Positions 19,180 through 28,520 are shown, numbered from the stretch's first letter. The stretch: 64,000 nt of DNA from Aureimonas sp. OT7 (GCF_014844055.1 NZ_CP062167.1:1379501-1443500); one strand, 5' to 3'. Numbers and translations are program-made. The notes: generated by a model from the sequence alone, not told the origin.

Positions 19180-20517
19180 ATGTTCCGTTTTTCGAAGTTC
19201 CAGCCCTCCATGGCCGTGCGCGGCGGTTTCGTCTTTCTGCTGGCGGCAGCGGGCCTTGCGGCAACGCCGGCCTCGGCCATCGAGATCCAGGAGGTGACCA
19301 GCCCCGGCGGCATCCATGCGCTGCTGGTGGAAGACTACACGAACCCGCTGATCGCCATGCGTTTCGCCTTCAAGGGCGCCGGCACGACGGAAGATCCGGC
19401 CGGCCGGGAGGGCATGGCAAATCTTCTGTCCGGTCTGTTGGACGAGGGGGCCGGCGACATCGAAAGCCAGGACTTCCAGTCGCAGCTCGACAAGTTCGGG
19501 GTCAGCCTTTCCTTCAATGCGACCTACGATAATTTCGCAGGCAATTTCCGCACCATCGTCGAGCACGAGGACGTCGCCTTCGACCTGCTTCGGCTGGCGG
19601 TGAACGAGCCGCGGCTCGACGAAGAGCCGGTGGACCGTATTCGCGGACAGATCGCGACCGGCATCATCGCCAGCCGCAACGATCCCGGCACGCTGGCCGG
19701 TGACGCTTTTCGGCGCACGGTATTCCCCGGCCACCCGTATTCCCGCCCCACGGAAGGCACCGTCGAAAGCCTCAACGCCGTGACGGTGGACGATTTGCGG
19801 CACTTCCGCGACACGGCCTTCGCCAGGGACAATCTCGTCGTCGGCGTCGTCGGCGCCATCGATGCCGAGCGCCTCGGCAAAAGGCTGGACGAGGTGTTCG
19901 GCCCGCTGCGCGATACGGCCGAGCTGACGCAGGTGCCGGATATCGAGCCGGCGATGGGTGCGCGCGAGCATATCGAGCTGGCGGTTCCGCAGACGACCAT
20001 CCAGTTCGCGCTGCCCGGCATCGCGCGGGACGACCCGAAGTTCTTCGATGCCTATCTGATGAACCATATTCTCGGCGGCGGAACCTTCTCATCCCGCCTC
20101 TACACCGAAGTCCGCGAAAAGCGGGGGCTTGCCTATGGCGTCGGCTCCTATCTCGTCGACTACGACCACGCGTCGTTCCTGGCGGCTTCGACGGCGACGC
20201 GGGCGGACCGGGCCGGCGAGAGCATCGACATCATCCGGCAGGAAATGGCGCGCCTGGCCGAAGACGGGCCGGGCGACGAGGAACTGGCGAAGGCGAAAGC
20301 CTATGTGAAGGGCGCCTACGCGGTGCAGAACCTGTCGTCGTCCCTGTCCATCGCCTCGACGCTCGTCGGCATCCAGCTCGACGGGCTGGGCATCGACTAT
20401 ATCGACAAGCGCGAGGGCCTGATCGATGCGGTCGACGCCGAAGGGGTGAAGGCGATGGCGAAGGAGCTTCTGACGCCGGACCCGACCATCATCACGGTCG
20501 GGCAGGACAACGGCTGA
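19180..20517 (+). CDS. M16 peptidase-like protein, zinc site missing
   Basis: 445 residues, paralogous to the preceding gene, with an N-terminal signal (FVFLLAAAGLAATPASA). At the position of HxxEH it has NLLSGLLDEG, so neither zinc His nor the catalytic Glu is present. It keeps the C-terminal features, including REKRGLAYGVGSYL, which in MPP alpha-type subunits help bind substrate. Known M16B pairs consist of one active and one inactive subunit, which fits the 5-bp spacing. Substrate unknown. Confidence 0.88.
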   Translation: MFRFSKFQPSMAVRGGFVFLLAAAGLAATPASAIEIQEVTSPGGIHALLVEDYTNPLIAMRFAFKGAGTTEDPAGREGMANLLSGLLDEGAGDIESQDFQSQLDKFGVSLSFNATYDNFAGNFRTIVEHEDVAFDLLRLAVNEPRLDEEPVDRIRGQIATGIIASRNDPGTLAGDAFRRTVFPGHPYSRPTEGTVESLNAVTVDDLRHFRDTAFARDNLVVGVVGAIDAERLGKRLDEVFGPLRDTAELTQVPDIEPAMGAREHIELAVPQTTIQFALPGIARDDPKFFDAYLMNHILGGGTFSSRLYTEVREKRGLAYGVGSYLVDYDHASFLAASTATRADRAGESIDIIRQEMARLAEDGPGDEELAKAKAYVKGAYAVQNLSSSLSIASTLVGIQLDGLGIDYIDKREGLIDAVDAEGVKAMAKELLTPDPTIITVGQDNG

Positions 20518-20527
20518 GACCGCCGGT

Positions 20528-21418
20528 ATGGACGAGGCCGTCGCACCCGTCACGGGCGACCAGCCCCCGCAACGCGGAAAGCCTCGTATCGGGCTTGCCC
20601 TCGGCGGCGGCGGCGCGCGTGGCATAGCCCACATCCATGCGCTCCATGCCTTCGACGATCTCGGCATAAAGCCGCACCGGATCGCCGGCACGTCCATCGG
20701 CGCCCTGATAGGCGCGGCCTATGCGGCCGGAATGCCGGCCGGCGTGATCGAGGAGTTCGTCGTTGACACGCTCGGCAATAAGCGTCTGGTTGCGGGCCGG
20801 CTGTGGCGGACGCGGCCGGCCAGCTTCGCGCAGTTCATGGCCGATGGCGGCGTGCGCCTCGGCCAGTTGAATGCCGAGCGCGTGGTGGGCGCGTTTCTTC
20901 CGCTGGAACTGCCGTCCCGGTTCGAGGATCTGGCGATCCCGCTTTGCGTGACCGCCACGGACTTTTATTCCGGCGCTGTGATGTCGCTCGAGAGCGGCGA
21001 TCTGGTCAGCGCCATCGCCGCGTCGGCGGCGTTGCCTGCCATCTTCCGGCCGGTGCGTCGGGAAGGCATCGTGCTGATCGACGGCGGCATCTGCGATCCG
21101 TTGCCATTCGATCTTCTTGCCGGGCGGGTCGATCTCAATATCGCCGTCGACGTGACCGGCGGACCCCTGGAATCGGCCGGCGGCCTGCCGACGCCGACCG
21201 AGGCGATGTTCGGTGCCTCGCAATTGATGATGCACGCGATCATCCAGGCAAAGCTTGCATCATCCCCGCCGGACCTGGTCGTCACGCCGCCGGTGAGCCG
21301 CTACCGCGTGCTGGATTTTCTGCGGGTGCGCACGATCCTGCAGGAGACGTCCGGCCTGCGCGAGGAGCTGAAACGCAAGATCGCCGCTCTCTGCGAGCTT
21401 CACGACCTGCAACTCTGA
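20528..21418 (+). CDS. Patatin-like phospholipase family protein
   Basis: A 296-residue predicted serine esterase or phospholipase. The oxyanion loop is ALGGGGARGIAHI near residue 23, the nucleophile is the Ser of GTSIGAL near residue 58, and the catalytic Asp is in LIDGGICDPLP near residue 181 (DGG/A motif). It is shorter than RssA/YlbK-type proteins with extra domains and has no signal peptide. It follows the M16 pair by 10 bp and probably shares their transcript. The 3' end overlaps the convergent topoisomerase gene by 19 bp. Confidence 0.9.
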   Translation: MDEAVAPVTGDQPPQRGKPRIGLALGGGGARGIAHIHALHAFDDLGIKPHRIAGTSIGALIGAAYAAGMPAGVIEEFVVDTLGNKRLVAGRLWRTRPASFAQFMADGGVRLGQLNAERVVGAFLPLELPSRFEDLAIPLCVTATDFYSGAVMSLESGDLVSAIAASAALPAIFRPVRREGIVLIDGGICDPLPFDLLAGRVDLNIAVDVTGGPLESAGGLPTPTEAMFGASQLMMHAIIQAKLASSPPDLVVTPPVSRYRVLDFLRVRTILQETSGLREELKRKIAALCELHDLQL

Positions 21419-22455
21419 GCGCTTTCTTCCAGAAACCGCATCAGGCCGGTTTCTGCCTTGCTCAGGCCCTGCCGGGCGCGCCCCTTCATCAGGTCGAAAT
21501 CCAGTTCCTGGGCCTCGAAGGCCGATACGATGCCGGGGTGCACATAGGAAGAGCGCGCCACGGACGGCGTGTTGCGCAGGACATCGCTGACGGCGCGCAT
21601 GGCCGCCGCTACGGCGCGCCGACGCTTCGGCTCGGTATCGGCCGATGGACCGACCTCCTCGATGAGATAGCGCAGCGCTTCCGCCGACCCGCGAAAGGTT
21701 CGGAAGTCCTTGGCCGAGATGCGCGCATGGCCGGCGACATGAAGATAGTCGTTCAGCCGGTTGGCCGTCAGCACATGATCCTGCCTGTCCTGTCCCTGGA
21801 ACTTGAACAGGCGCTTGCCGCGGCCTTTGCGCATCCTGGCAAGGCCGTTGACCAGCCGCCGGTCGCGAATTTCCACCGTCTGCCGCTTGCGGGATTTGCC
21901 GACGAAATCCAGGACCGCGCCATTGCCGCGCATGCGTAGATTGGTTTTCTCGAGCGATGCGACGCCCCGGCCGCCGTCGATCGCGTATTTCTCGTGGCCG
22001 GGCCGCATGGACGACAGGTCGATCAGTCGGACGGCAGTGGCGGCGGCCAGTTTCTCGTCCGGCTGCCGGCGGCGCATGTCGCGGTCGATATGGCGGCGGA
22101 GCTGTGGCAATGCGCGCCCGAAGCGCAGCAGGCGCTCTGTCTTCACGGCATTGCGCACATTCACCCAGACATCATGATAGCGATACTGCAGGCGCCCCTT
22201 CTCGTCCCGGCCGGTTGCCTGGATATGGCCGTTCTCTTCGACGCAGATCTTGACGTCGCGCCAGGCCGGCGGCAGCACAAGCGCCTTGACCCGGGCCTTC
22301 AGGCACTTGTCGGTGATCGCATCGCCATTGGCAAAGCAGATCCGGTGCCCCTTGCCATGCGGCCTTCTCTCCACGTGGAAATCCGCCGGATCGACGATGG
22401 TCAATCCGTTTGCGGTGGCGTGGAACTCAAGTGTCTTCGTCATGGGCAGCATCAT
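21400..22455 (-). CDS. DNA topoisomerase IB (eukaryotic/poxvirus type)
   Basis: A 351-residue type IB topoisomerase that relaxes supercoils through a 3'-phosphotyrosine. Catalytic positions resemble the vaccinia enzyme: RLIDLSSMRPGHEKYA (Arg), GKSRKRQ (Lys), SAKDFRTFRG (Arg) and the nucleophile Tyr304 in VARSSYVHPG. Size fits the bacterial group. The start could be either of the two Met at 22455/22443. The 3' end overlaps the patatin gene; the 5' side is divergent from the DUF2945 gene. Such enzymes are accessory in many soil and plant-associated alphaproteobacteria. Confidence 0.93.
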   Translation of the reverse strand: MMLPMTKTLEFHATANGLTIVDPADFHVERRPHGKGHRICFANGDAITDKCLKARVKALVLPPAWRDVKICVEENGHIQATGRDEKGRLQYRYHDVWVNVRNAVKTERLLRFGRALPQLRRHIDRDMRRRQPDEKLAAATAVRLIDLSSMRPGHEKYAIDGGRGVASLEKTNLRMRGNGAVLDFVGKSRKRQTVEIRDRRLVNGLARMRKGRGKRLFKFQGQDRQDHVLTANRLNDYLHVAGHARISAKDFRTFRGSAEALRYLIEEVGPSADTEPKRRRAVAAAMRAVSDVLRNTPSVARSSYVHPGIVSAFEAQELDFDLMKGRARQGLSKAETGLMRFLEESAQSCRS

Positions 22456-22572
22456 CCGCTCGGGTCATTTGAAACGGGCGGTGCGAATGGCGGTTCCTGC
22501 GGCGACGTGTCCCGGGAACGGGTACACCCCGATGCGATTGCCTTTCGATGGATACGGGAAAGGAAGAACGCG

Positions 22573-22782
22573 ATGTATCGCAAGGGAAGCAAGGTGACGT
22601 GGACCTGGGGAAACGGCACCGCCGAGGGCCGGGTCGAGGAAAAGTTCACCGAAAAGGTCACGCGGAAGATCGCCGGAAAGTCGATCACCCGGAACGCCGA
22701 CAAGGACAATCCCGCATACATGGTCGTGCAGGACGACGGCGCGAAGGCGCTCAAGTCCGAATCGGAGCTCTCGAAGGCCTGA
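22573..22782 (+). CDS. DUF2945 / HVA1 family small protein
   Basis: A 69-residue protein, MYRKGSKVTWTWGNGTAEGR at the start, matching the DUF2945 (hypervirulence-associated, Tudor-like) family, with the internal KSITRNADKDNPAY typical of it. Function unknown; family members are small soluble single-domain proteins. The ATG at 22573 is preceded by GGAAAGGAAGAAC. It lies between divergent topoisomerase IB and the pmbA gene, 71 bp before the latter. Confidence 0.85.
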   Translation: MYRKGSKVTWTWGNGTAEGRVEEKFTEKVTRKIAGKSITRNADKDNPAYMVVQDDGAKALKSESELSKA

Positions 22783-22853
22783 ACATTATCCTCCGGGTTG
22801 ATGGATGGCGGCCAACTGATACATGTGGACTGGAAGAATTCCGGGCCGAATCC

Positions 22854-24191
22854 ATGCATGACAAGACAGAACGCCTTCTGAACGCCGGACAGGACATAAT
22901 CCGCGCCGCTCTCCGCCACGGGGCGGACGCTGCCGACGCGGCCATATCGCAGTCCCGGTCGCGGGCGGTTCAGGTGCGTCTCGGCAAGCTCGAGGAAGCG
23001 GAATCGTCCGAGTCCGACAGCCTGTCGCTGCGGGTTTTCGTCGACCGGCGCGTGGCCACCGTCAGCGCGGATCTTGCCAGCGATCTCGACAAGGCGGCCG
23101 AGCGCGCCGTCGCCATGGCGCGCGTTTCCCCTGCCGACCCGTATGCCGGCCTTGCCGAGCCCGACAGGCTTGCCACGGTATTTCCGGATCTCGACCTTTA
23201 CGACGATACCGATATCCCCACCGCCGACCTGATCGAAGAGGCGCAGGCACTGGAAGCGGCGGCCCTGTCCGTAGCGGGCGTGACCAATTCGGGCGGGGCC
23301 AGCGCCACATGCGGCTTCGGCGGGTTCGTCCTGGTTACCTCGGACGGTTTTTCCGGAACGCGCGCGCGCTCGGCCTATTCCCGGTCGGTCAATGTGATCG
23401 CCGGAGAAGGCACCGCGATGCAGCGGGACCATGACTTCGACTCCCGCATCCATTATTGCGACCTCGATGCCGCGCAGGCGATCGGCCGCAATGCCGGCGA
23501 GCGGACCGTACGCCGCATGAGCCCCGAAAAAGTCCGGACGGGCCGCTATCCCATCGTTTTCGACCCGCGCACGGCGCGGGCGCTGGTCGGCCATCTGGTC
23601 GGGGCCATCAACGGCGCGGCCATAGCCCGGGGCACGAGCTTCCTGCGCAAGCGGATGGGCACGCGCATCCTGCCGGAGACGATTTCCGTGATCGACGATC
23701 CGCTTCTGGCGCGTGGCTGGGGTTCACGCTCGTTCGATGGCGAGGGCGCGGCGGCTGCGGCGCTGCCGCTGGTGGCCGACGGCATTCTCGTCGACTGGCT
23801 GCTGGATGGTGCGACTGCCCGCGAACTGGGCCTGAAGCCGAATGGGCGGGCCTCGCGCAGCGGTGGCGGCGTCTCGCCCTCGGCGTCCAACGTCATTCTT
23901 TCGGGCGGCCAGCGGCCCGTAGCGGAGCTGCTGGCGGACGCGGAAGGGGGAATCTATGTCACCGAGCTCATCGGCCATGGCGCCGATCTCGTGACCGGCG
24001 ACTATTCGCGCGGGGCATCCGGCTTTCGCATCCGGGGTGGTCAGCTTGCCGAGCCCGTTGCCGAATTCACCATCGCGGGCAATCTTGCGGACATGCTCCT
24101 GGCCATGTCCCCCGGCGATGACGTCGACAGGCGCTTCCCGATCATCTGCCCCACCATTGCGGTCGGCGAGATGACCGTGGCCGGGGTTTAG
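22854..24191 (+). CDS. pmbA: TldE/PmbA family protein
   Basis: A 445-residue member of the TldD/PmbA family. TldE/PmbA is the subunit without the HExxxH zinc motif that pairs with TldD to cleave peptides (for example modified peptides and CcdA-type antitoxins). I find no HExxxH here, so this is the TldE type. Family segments visible: FDPRTARALVGHL, GTRILPETISVIDDP and GGIYVTELIGHG. The frame extends upstream, but MHDKTERLLNAGQ at 22854 is the family start. It is the first gene of a tight run ending at lpxK. TldD is not in the window. Confidence 0.92.
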   Translation: MHDKTERLLNAGQDIIRAALRHGADAADAAISQSRSRAVQVRLGKLEEAESSESDSLSLRVFVDRRVATVSADLASDLDKAAERAVAMARVSPADPYAGLAEPDRLATVFPDLDLYDDTDIPTADLIEEAQALEAAALSVAGVTNSGGASATCGFGGFVLVTSDGFSGTRARSAYSRSVNVIAGEGTAMQRDHDFDSRIHYCDLDAAQAIGRNAGERTVRRMSPEKVRTGRYPIVFDPRTARALVGHLVGAINGAAIARGTSFLRKRMGTRILPETISVIDDPLLARGWGSRSFDGEGAAAAALPLVADGILVDWLLDGATARELGLKPNGRASRSGGGVSPSASNVILSGGQRPVAELLADAEGGIYVTELIGHGADLVTGDYSRGASGFRIRGGQLAEPVAEFTIAGNLADMLLAMSPGDDVDRRFPIICPTIAVGEMTVAGV

Positions 24192-24193
24192 AC

Positions 24194-24979
24194 GTGCGAT
24201 CCGTCGACGATCTCGTCCTGCTCCAGCGAGCGGCCGGCGAGGCCGCCCGGATCGCGCTCGGCTATTTCAGGCAGGATCCGGAAGTCTTCTGGAAAGAGGG
24301 AAACTCTCCCGTCAGCCAGGCCGACCTTGCCGTCGACGGTTTCCTCAGGGATTTCCTGCTGTCGGCGCGGCCGCGTTATGGATGGGTTTCGGAAGAGACG
24401 GCGGCCGAGCCGCCCAGCGGGTCCGAGGAACGCTTCTTTGTCGTCGATCCGATCGACGGGACCCGGTCTTTCCTGCGCGGCGAAACCACCTGGTGCGTGG
24501 CACTGGCCGTCATCGAGGGCGGACGCCCGACGCATGGCGTGATCCATGCGCCCGTCACCGGTGAGATTTTCGACGCCATCGCCGACGGACCGGCACGCGT
24601 CAACGGCCGGCAGCTTGCGGAAATGCCGCAGGTCGCCGGGGAGCGCATGAGGCTGTCCCTTCCCGAAGGGGTGCGGCGGCGGTTGGACACGGCGGATGCG
24701 GCGCGCATCGATTTCGCAGCGCCCATACCGTCCCTTGCCTACCGTCTGGCGCAGGTGGCGCACGGCCGGCTTGATGGAACCATCGTCCAGCCCAGGGCGA
24801 ATGACTGGGACATCGCCGCGGCCGACCTGATCATCGACAGGGCGGGCGGTGCGCTGCTGAACGTCGCCGGCCAGCGCCATAACTACAACTTGACGCCGCG
24901 ACGCCACGGCCTGCTGATCGCCGGCGGCAAGGGCGTGCTGCCGCGCCTCAATGAGATCGCTGCTTCCTTGCACGACTAG
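24194..24979 (+). CDS. Inositol monophosphatase family protein (CysQ-like)
   Basis: A 261-residue Li-sensitive phosphatase fold. Metal-binding motifs: Glu in VSEETAAE near residue 67, DPIDGTRSFLRG near 85, and WDIAAADLIIDRAGG near 203. It may act on 3'(2'),5'-bisphosphate nucleotides or inositol phosphate; I cannot choose from sequence. The start is GTG at 24194, 2 bp after the pmbA stop, so the two are coupled. The position between pmbA and Kdo genes is conserved in rhizobia. Confidence 0.88.
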   Translation: MRSVDDLVLLQRAAGEAARIALGYFRQDPEVFWKEGNSPVSQADLAVDGFLRDFLLSARPRYGWVSEETAAEPPSGSEERFFVVDPIDGTRSFLRGETTWCVALAVIEGGRPTHGVIHAPVTGEIFDAIADGPARVNGRQLAEMPQVAGERMRLSLPEGVRRRLDTADAARIDFAAPIPSLAYRLAQVAHGRLDGTIVQPRANDWDIAAADLIIDRAGGALLNVAGQRHNYNLTPRRHGLLIAGGKGVLPRLNEIAASLHD

Positions 24980-25034
24980 CCGGTTTCATGGCAAGCATCC
25001 CCGCACGGCAGCAATGCGACAAGGACGACAGGCG

Positions 25035-25274
25035 ATGATTGAAGAGAGCATCCCCAAGCAGAGGTTGCATCTGGTTTTCGGTGGCGAGCTCGAAAGCCTC
25101 GACGGTCTCTCCTTCCGCAATTTCGACGACCTCGACATCGTCGGCATCTTCCCCGACTACGCGTCCGCGCTGGCTGCATGGCGCGGCAAGGCGCAGGCCA
25201 CGGTAGACAACGCCGCCATGCGCTACTTCATCGTGCATATGCACCGTTTGCTGGAGCCGGAAGCAGGCGCATGA
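25035..25274 (+). CDS. DUF4170 family protein
   Basis: A 79-residue conserved alphaproteobacterial protein: LHLVFGGELESLDGLSFRN, then the DIVGIFPDYASALAAWRGKAQ and MRYFIVHMHRLLEP segments. Soluble, no signal peptide. Function unknown; its standing place in front of the DUF374 and waaA genes suggests a link to lipid A/Kdo assembly. The ATG at 25035 is preceded by GGACGACAGGCG. Confidence 0.85.
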   Translation: MIEESIPKQRLHLVFGGELESLDGLSFRNFDDLDIVGIFPDYASALAAWRGKAQATVDNAAMRYFIVHMHRLLEPEAGA

Positions 25275-25293
25275 CGCGCGGCTCCCACGGGCA

Positions 25294-26097
25294 ATGAGAG
25301 ACGGCGTGCCATCGGACGACCAGCAGGGCAAGACCGGCAGACAGCGCGGCGACAGGCGACGCCTGTTGCGACGCCAGTTGCGCGCGCTGGGGCGCTCCGG
25401 TGCGGCGGTGCGCGTGGGTGGCGCCGCAATCTACGGCGTCCTGCAGGCGATCCGCGCCACGCAGCGCATTGCCGATGGCTCGTCCGACTGGCGGGGCATA
25501 TTGACCAAGGAGCATCCCGCCATCGTCGCGCTCTGGCATGGGCAGCATCTTCTGGCACCCTTCTTCAGGCCGCGTGAACTGCCCTATGTCGCGCTCCTGT
25601 CGCGCAATGTCGACGCGGCCATCAATGCCGACGTCGTCGAGCGGTTCGGCATCGGCACCGTGCGCGGATCGGGCGGGCGGGTCCGGCATGCAGCTTCGGA
25701 AAAGGGGGGCGTCAAGGCGCTGATCCAGCTTCGACGCTTCCTCAAGGAAGGATACGGCGTCTGCATGATCGCCGACGTTCCCAAGGGCACCCCGCGGGAG
25801 GCCGGCCTGGGCGTGGTGACGCTGGCACGCCTGTCCGGCCGGCCGATCATCCCGGCCGCCGCCGTGACGAGCCGCAGGCACGTTGTGCAGCGCAGCTGGG
25901 ACAAGACCACGATTCCGCTTCCGCTGGGTCGTATGGCGGTATGGATGGGAGACCCCATCCATGTTCCGGCCGATGCCGACGATGCGACGATGGAAGAAAT
26001 CCGCCGGCAGGTTACGCTGGCCATAGAAACGGCCAATCGCCGCGCCATCGCATTGGCCGACGGCGTTCAGGCAGAGGCAGGTAGCACGCATGAGTGA
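25294..26097 (+). CDS. DUF374 lysophospholipid acyltransferase family protein
   Basis: A 267-residue protein of the DUF374/LPLAT superfamily. The core IVALWHGQHLLAPFF (near residue 77), the segment MIADVPKGTPREAGLGVVTLARLSG and the acyltransferase-like IIPAAA follow the family pattern. Arg-rich, strongly basic N-terminus and a hydrophobic helix suggest inner-membrane association. Likely modifies lipid A or a membrane lipid, by gene context with waaA and lpxK; the exact acyl donor is unknown. It overlaps waaA by 8 bp. Confidence 0.87.
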   Translation: MRDGVPSDDQQGKTGRQRGDRRRLLRRQLRALGRSGAAVRVGGAAIYGVLQAIRATQRIADGSSDWRGILTKEHPAIVALWHGQHLLAPFFRPRELPYVALLSRNVDAAINADVVERFGIGTVRGSGGRVRHAASEKGGVKALIQLRRFLKEGYGVCMIADVPKGTPREAGLGVVTLARLSGRPIIPAAAVTSRRHVVQRSWDKTTIPLPLGRMAVWMGDPIHVPADADDATMEEIRRQVTLAIETANRRAIALADGVQAEAGSTHE

Positions 26098-27424
26098 CGG
26101 CTGGGCGCGTGGCGTTCTGACCACGTACAGGCTGGTCGGGTCCCTCGCATATCCGATGCTTGGAGCCTATGTCGGCTGGCGGGCCGCACGCGGCAAGGAA
26201 GACCCCCGGCGGCGGCGCGAGCGATATGGCTTCACCGATGCGGTACGCCCGGAAGGCGGGCCGCTGGTCTGGATCCATGCCGCTTCCATCGGCGAAAGCG
26301 CTGCGGTTGCGCCCCTGGTGCGCGAGATCGCCAACGAAGGCTTCACCATCGTCATGACGACGGGCACGGTCACCTCCGCCGCCATCGTGCGAGAACGCCT
26401 ATCGGATGCCGTTATCCACCAATATGTGCCGCTCGATCTGAAGCAGTCCGTCGCGCGCTTCCTCGACCATTGGCGGCCCGATCTCGCAATCGTCGCGGAA
26501 AGCGAGATCTGGCCGATGACATTGATGGAACTGACCAGGCGCCGCATACCGCAGGTGCTGGTCAATGCCCGGCTGTCGGACCGCTCCTTCCGCCGCTGGC
26601 GCGCCGTGCCGGCGCTTGCCGAGGCTCTCCTGGAAAACATCTCGCAGATCGTGGCGCAATCGGATGTCGACGGCGAGCGTTTCCACATGCTGGGTGCGCG
26701 CAGCGTGACGGTGGCAGGCAATCTCAAGGCCGATACGGCGCCGCCGCCCCTGCCGGACCGGGAGGCCGCCCTGGCATTGGCGCAGGCCATCGCCCGGCGT
26801 CCCACCTTCGCCGCCGTATCCACCCATGCCGGCGAAGAGGCGATCATCGCCGACGTCCATCGCAAGGTTTCCGAGCGGCTGCCGCGCCTGATGACGATCA
26901 TCGTGCCGCGCCACGTGGAACGGGCGCCGGAAATCGTCAAGGAACTGGCGGCCAAGGGGCTTCGCGTCGCACGCCGCTCGCTGGGGGAAATGCCCGATCC
27001 GACCACCGATATCTATCTGGGCGACACGGTGGGAGAGATGGGACTTTATCTGCGGCTGACGGAAGTCGCCTTCGTGGGTCGCTCGCTGGCCGGCGAAGGC
27101 GGCCAGAACCCGCTCGAGGCCGCGATGCTGGGTACGGCCGTCCTGTCGGGGCGCTATGTCCAGAACTTCCGGGACATCTACCAGCGCCTGATCAAGAATG
27201 GCGGCGCGCGCATCGTCAAGGACGGCGAGCAACTTGCCGAAGAGGTCGAGCTTCTGCTGACCGACGCGGAGGCGCGAGCTGCGATGAGCGCCGCCGGCAA
27301 GGCCAGCGTGCATGAGATGCGCGGTGCCCTGTCCCGCACGATGCAGGCGCTGGAGCCGTTCCTTCATCCCCTGCGCCTGACCCTCAACTTCGAGCGTCGG
27401 CAGCGCGGCGATCCGCATCGATGA
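26090..27424 (+). CDS. waaA: 3-deoxy-D-manno-octulosonic acid transferase
   Basis: Adds Kdo to lipid IVA in the inner membrane. 444 residues with an N-terminal membrane anchor (VGSLAYPMLGAYVGW), the family motif WIHAASIGESAAVAPLV near residue 60, AIVAESEIWPMTLME near 130 and the C-terminal GEGGQNPLEAAMLGTAV near 338. It overlaps DUF374 upstream and lpxK downstream (ATGA). Rhizobial lipid A usually carries two Kdo residues added by one WaaA. Confidence 0.96.
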   Translation: MSDGWARGVLTTYRLVGSLAYPMLGAYVGWRAARGKEDPRRRRERYGFTDAVRPEGGPLVWIHAASIGESAAVAPLVREIANEGFTIVMTTGTVTSAAIVRERLSDAVIHQYVPLDLKQSVARFLDHWRPDLAIVAESEIWPMTLMELTRRRIPQVLVNARLSDRSFRRWRAVPALAEALLENISQIVAQSDVDGERFHMLGARSVTVAGNLKADTAPPPLPDREAALALAQAIARRPTFAAVSTHAGEEAIIADVHRKVSERLPRLMTIIVPRHVERAPEIVKELAAKGLRVARRSLGEMPDPTTDIYLGDTVGEMGLYLRLTEVAFVGRSLAGEGGQNPLEAAMLGTAVLSGRYVQNFRDIYQRLIKNGGARIVKDGEQLAEEVELLLTDAEARAAMSAAGKASVHEMRGALSRTMQALEPFLHPLRLTLNFERRQRGDPHR

Positions 27425-28449
27425 TGGGTGGCGAAACCCCTGCCTTCTGGTGGGGAGGGCCGCAATGGGCGGCGCTGGCGTTGCGGCCCGCGTCGGCGGT
27501 CTATGGGGCGGTCGCGCGACGGCGCATGGACAAGGGCCGCCGCGAGGCCGTGGACGTGCCCGTCCTGTGCATCGGGAACTTTACGGTCGGCGGCGGCGGT
27601 AAGACGCCGACCGCGCTGGCCATGGCCGGCGCGGCGGAGGCCTGTGGCCTGCGCCCCGGCTTCCTGTCGCGCGGCTATGGCGGATCGACGGGCGGTCCGC
27701 TGCTCGTGGACCCCTCGGCGCATGCGGCACGGCTGGTCGGCGACGAGCCGCTGCTTCTGGCGGCGCGGGCACCAACCGTGGTGGCGAAGGACAGGGGCGC
27801 AGGGGCGCGCTATCTGGTGGACACCGTCGGTGTCGATTTCATCATCATGGACGATGGCTTCCAGAGCGCCCGCCTGTGCATCGACTTCGCGCTTCTTGCC
27901 ATCGATGCCGGGCGGGGGCTCGGCAATGGGCAGGTGGTGCCGTCCGGCCCCTTGCGCGCCCCGCTCAAGGACCAGATCCGCCATGCGGACGCCCTGCTGG
28001 TGATCGGGGAGGGAGCCGCCGGCGCGCAGGCCATCCGGCTGACGGCACGCGGCGGCAAGCCCGTCTTCGAGGCGCGCCTGGAGCCGCGCGCCCACGCACT
28101 TGCCGGACGGCGGGTGCTGGCGTTCGCCGGCATCGCCGATCCGGAGAAATTCTATCGCTCGCTGCGCGCCGTCGGAGCGGACATCGTGCGGACGCGCGAT
28201 TTTCCGGATCACCACCCGTTTCAACCGGCGGAAATTTCGGAACTGATAGCCGATGCCGCGCGCGATGGGCTGCACCTCGTCACCACGCGCAAGGACGCGG
28301 CACGCATGGCGGGCGACGGGCATGCCGCCCGGCGGCTTCTTGCCGAGGCGAGCGTGCTGGACATCGATCTCGTGTTCGAGCCATCGACGCTCGGTACCCG
28401 CTTCGTGACGGAGACGCGCGAAGCCTTTCGCCACCGAAAGTTCGGCTGA
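27421..28449 (+). CDS. lpxK: Tetraacyldisaccharide 4'-kinase
   Basis: Phosphorylates the 4' position of the lipid A disaccharide. 342 residues, inner-membrane associated. The P-loop is GNFTVGGGGKTPTALAM near residue 56, followed by LSRGYGGSTGGPLLV and the FIIMDDGFQSARL box near residue 142. The C-terminal FPDHHPFQPAEISELI and LVTTRKDAARM are typical. It overlaps the waaA stop by 4 bp and ends the lipid A run. Confidence 0.96.
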   Translation: MMGGETPAFWWGGPQWAALALRPASAVYGAVARRRMDKGRREAVDVPVLCIGNFTVGGGGKTPTALAMAGAAEACGLRPGFLSRGYGGSTGGPLLVDPSAHAARLVGDEPLLLAARAPTVVAKDRGAGARYLVDTVGVDFIIMDDGFQSARLCIDFALLAIDAGRGLGNGQVVPSGPLRAPLKDQIRHADALLVIGEGAAGAQAIRLTARGGKPVFEARLEPRAHALAGRRVLAFAGIADPEKFYRSLRAVGADIVRTRDFPDHHPFQPAEISELIADAARDGLHLVTTRKDAARMAGDGHAARRLLAEASVLDIDLVFEPSTLGTRFVTETREAFRHRKFG

Positions 28450-28520
28450 CGGCGCTTCCCATCCGGCCGGCGGGCCTTATTCTTCAGGTTCTTACTCCGT
28501 CCGACCCTAGGGGATTCACG

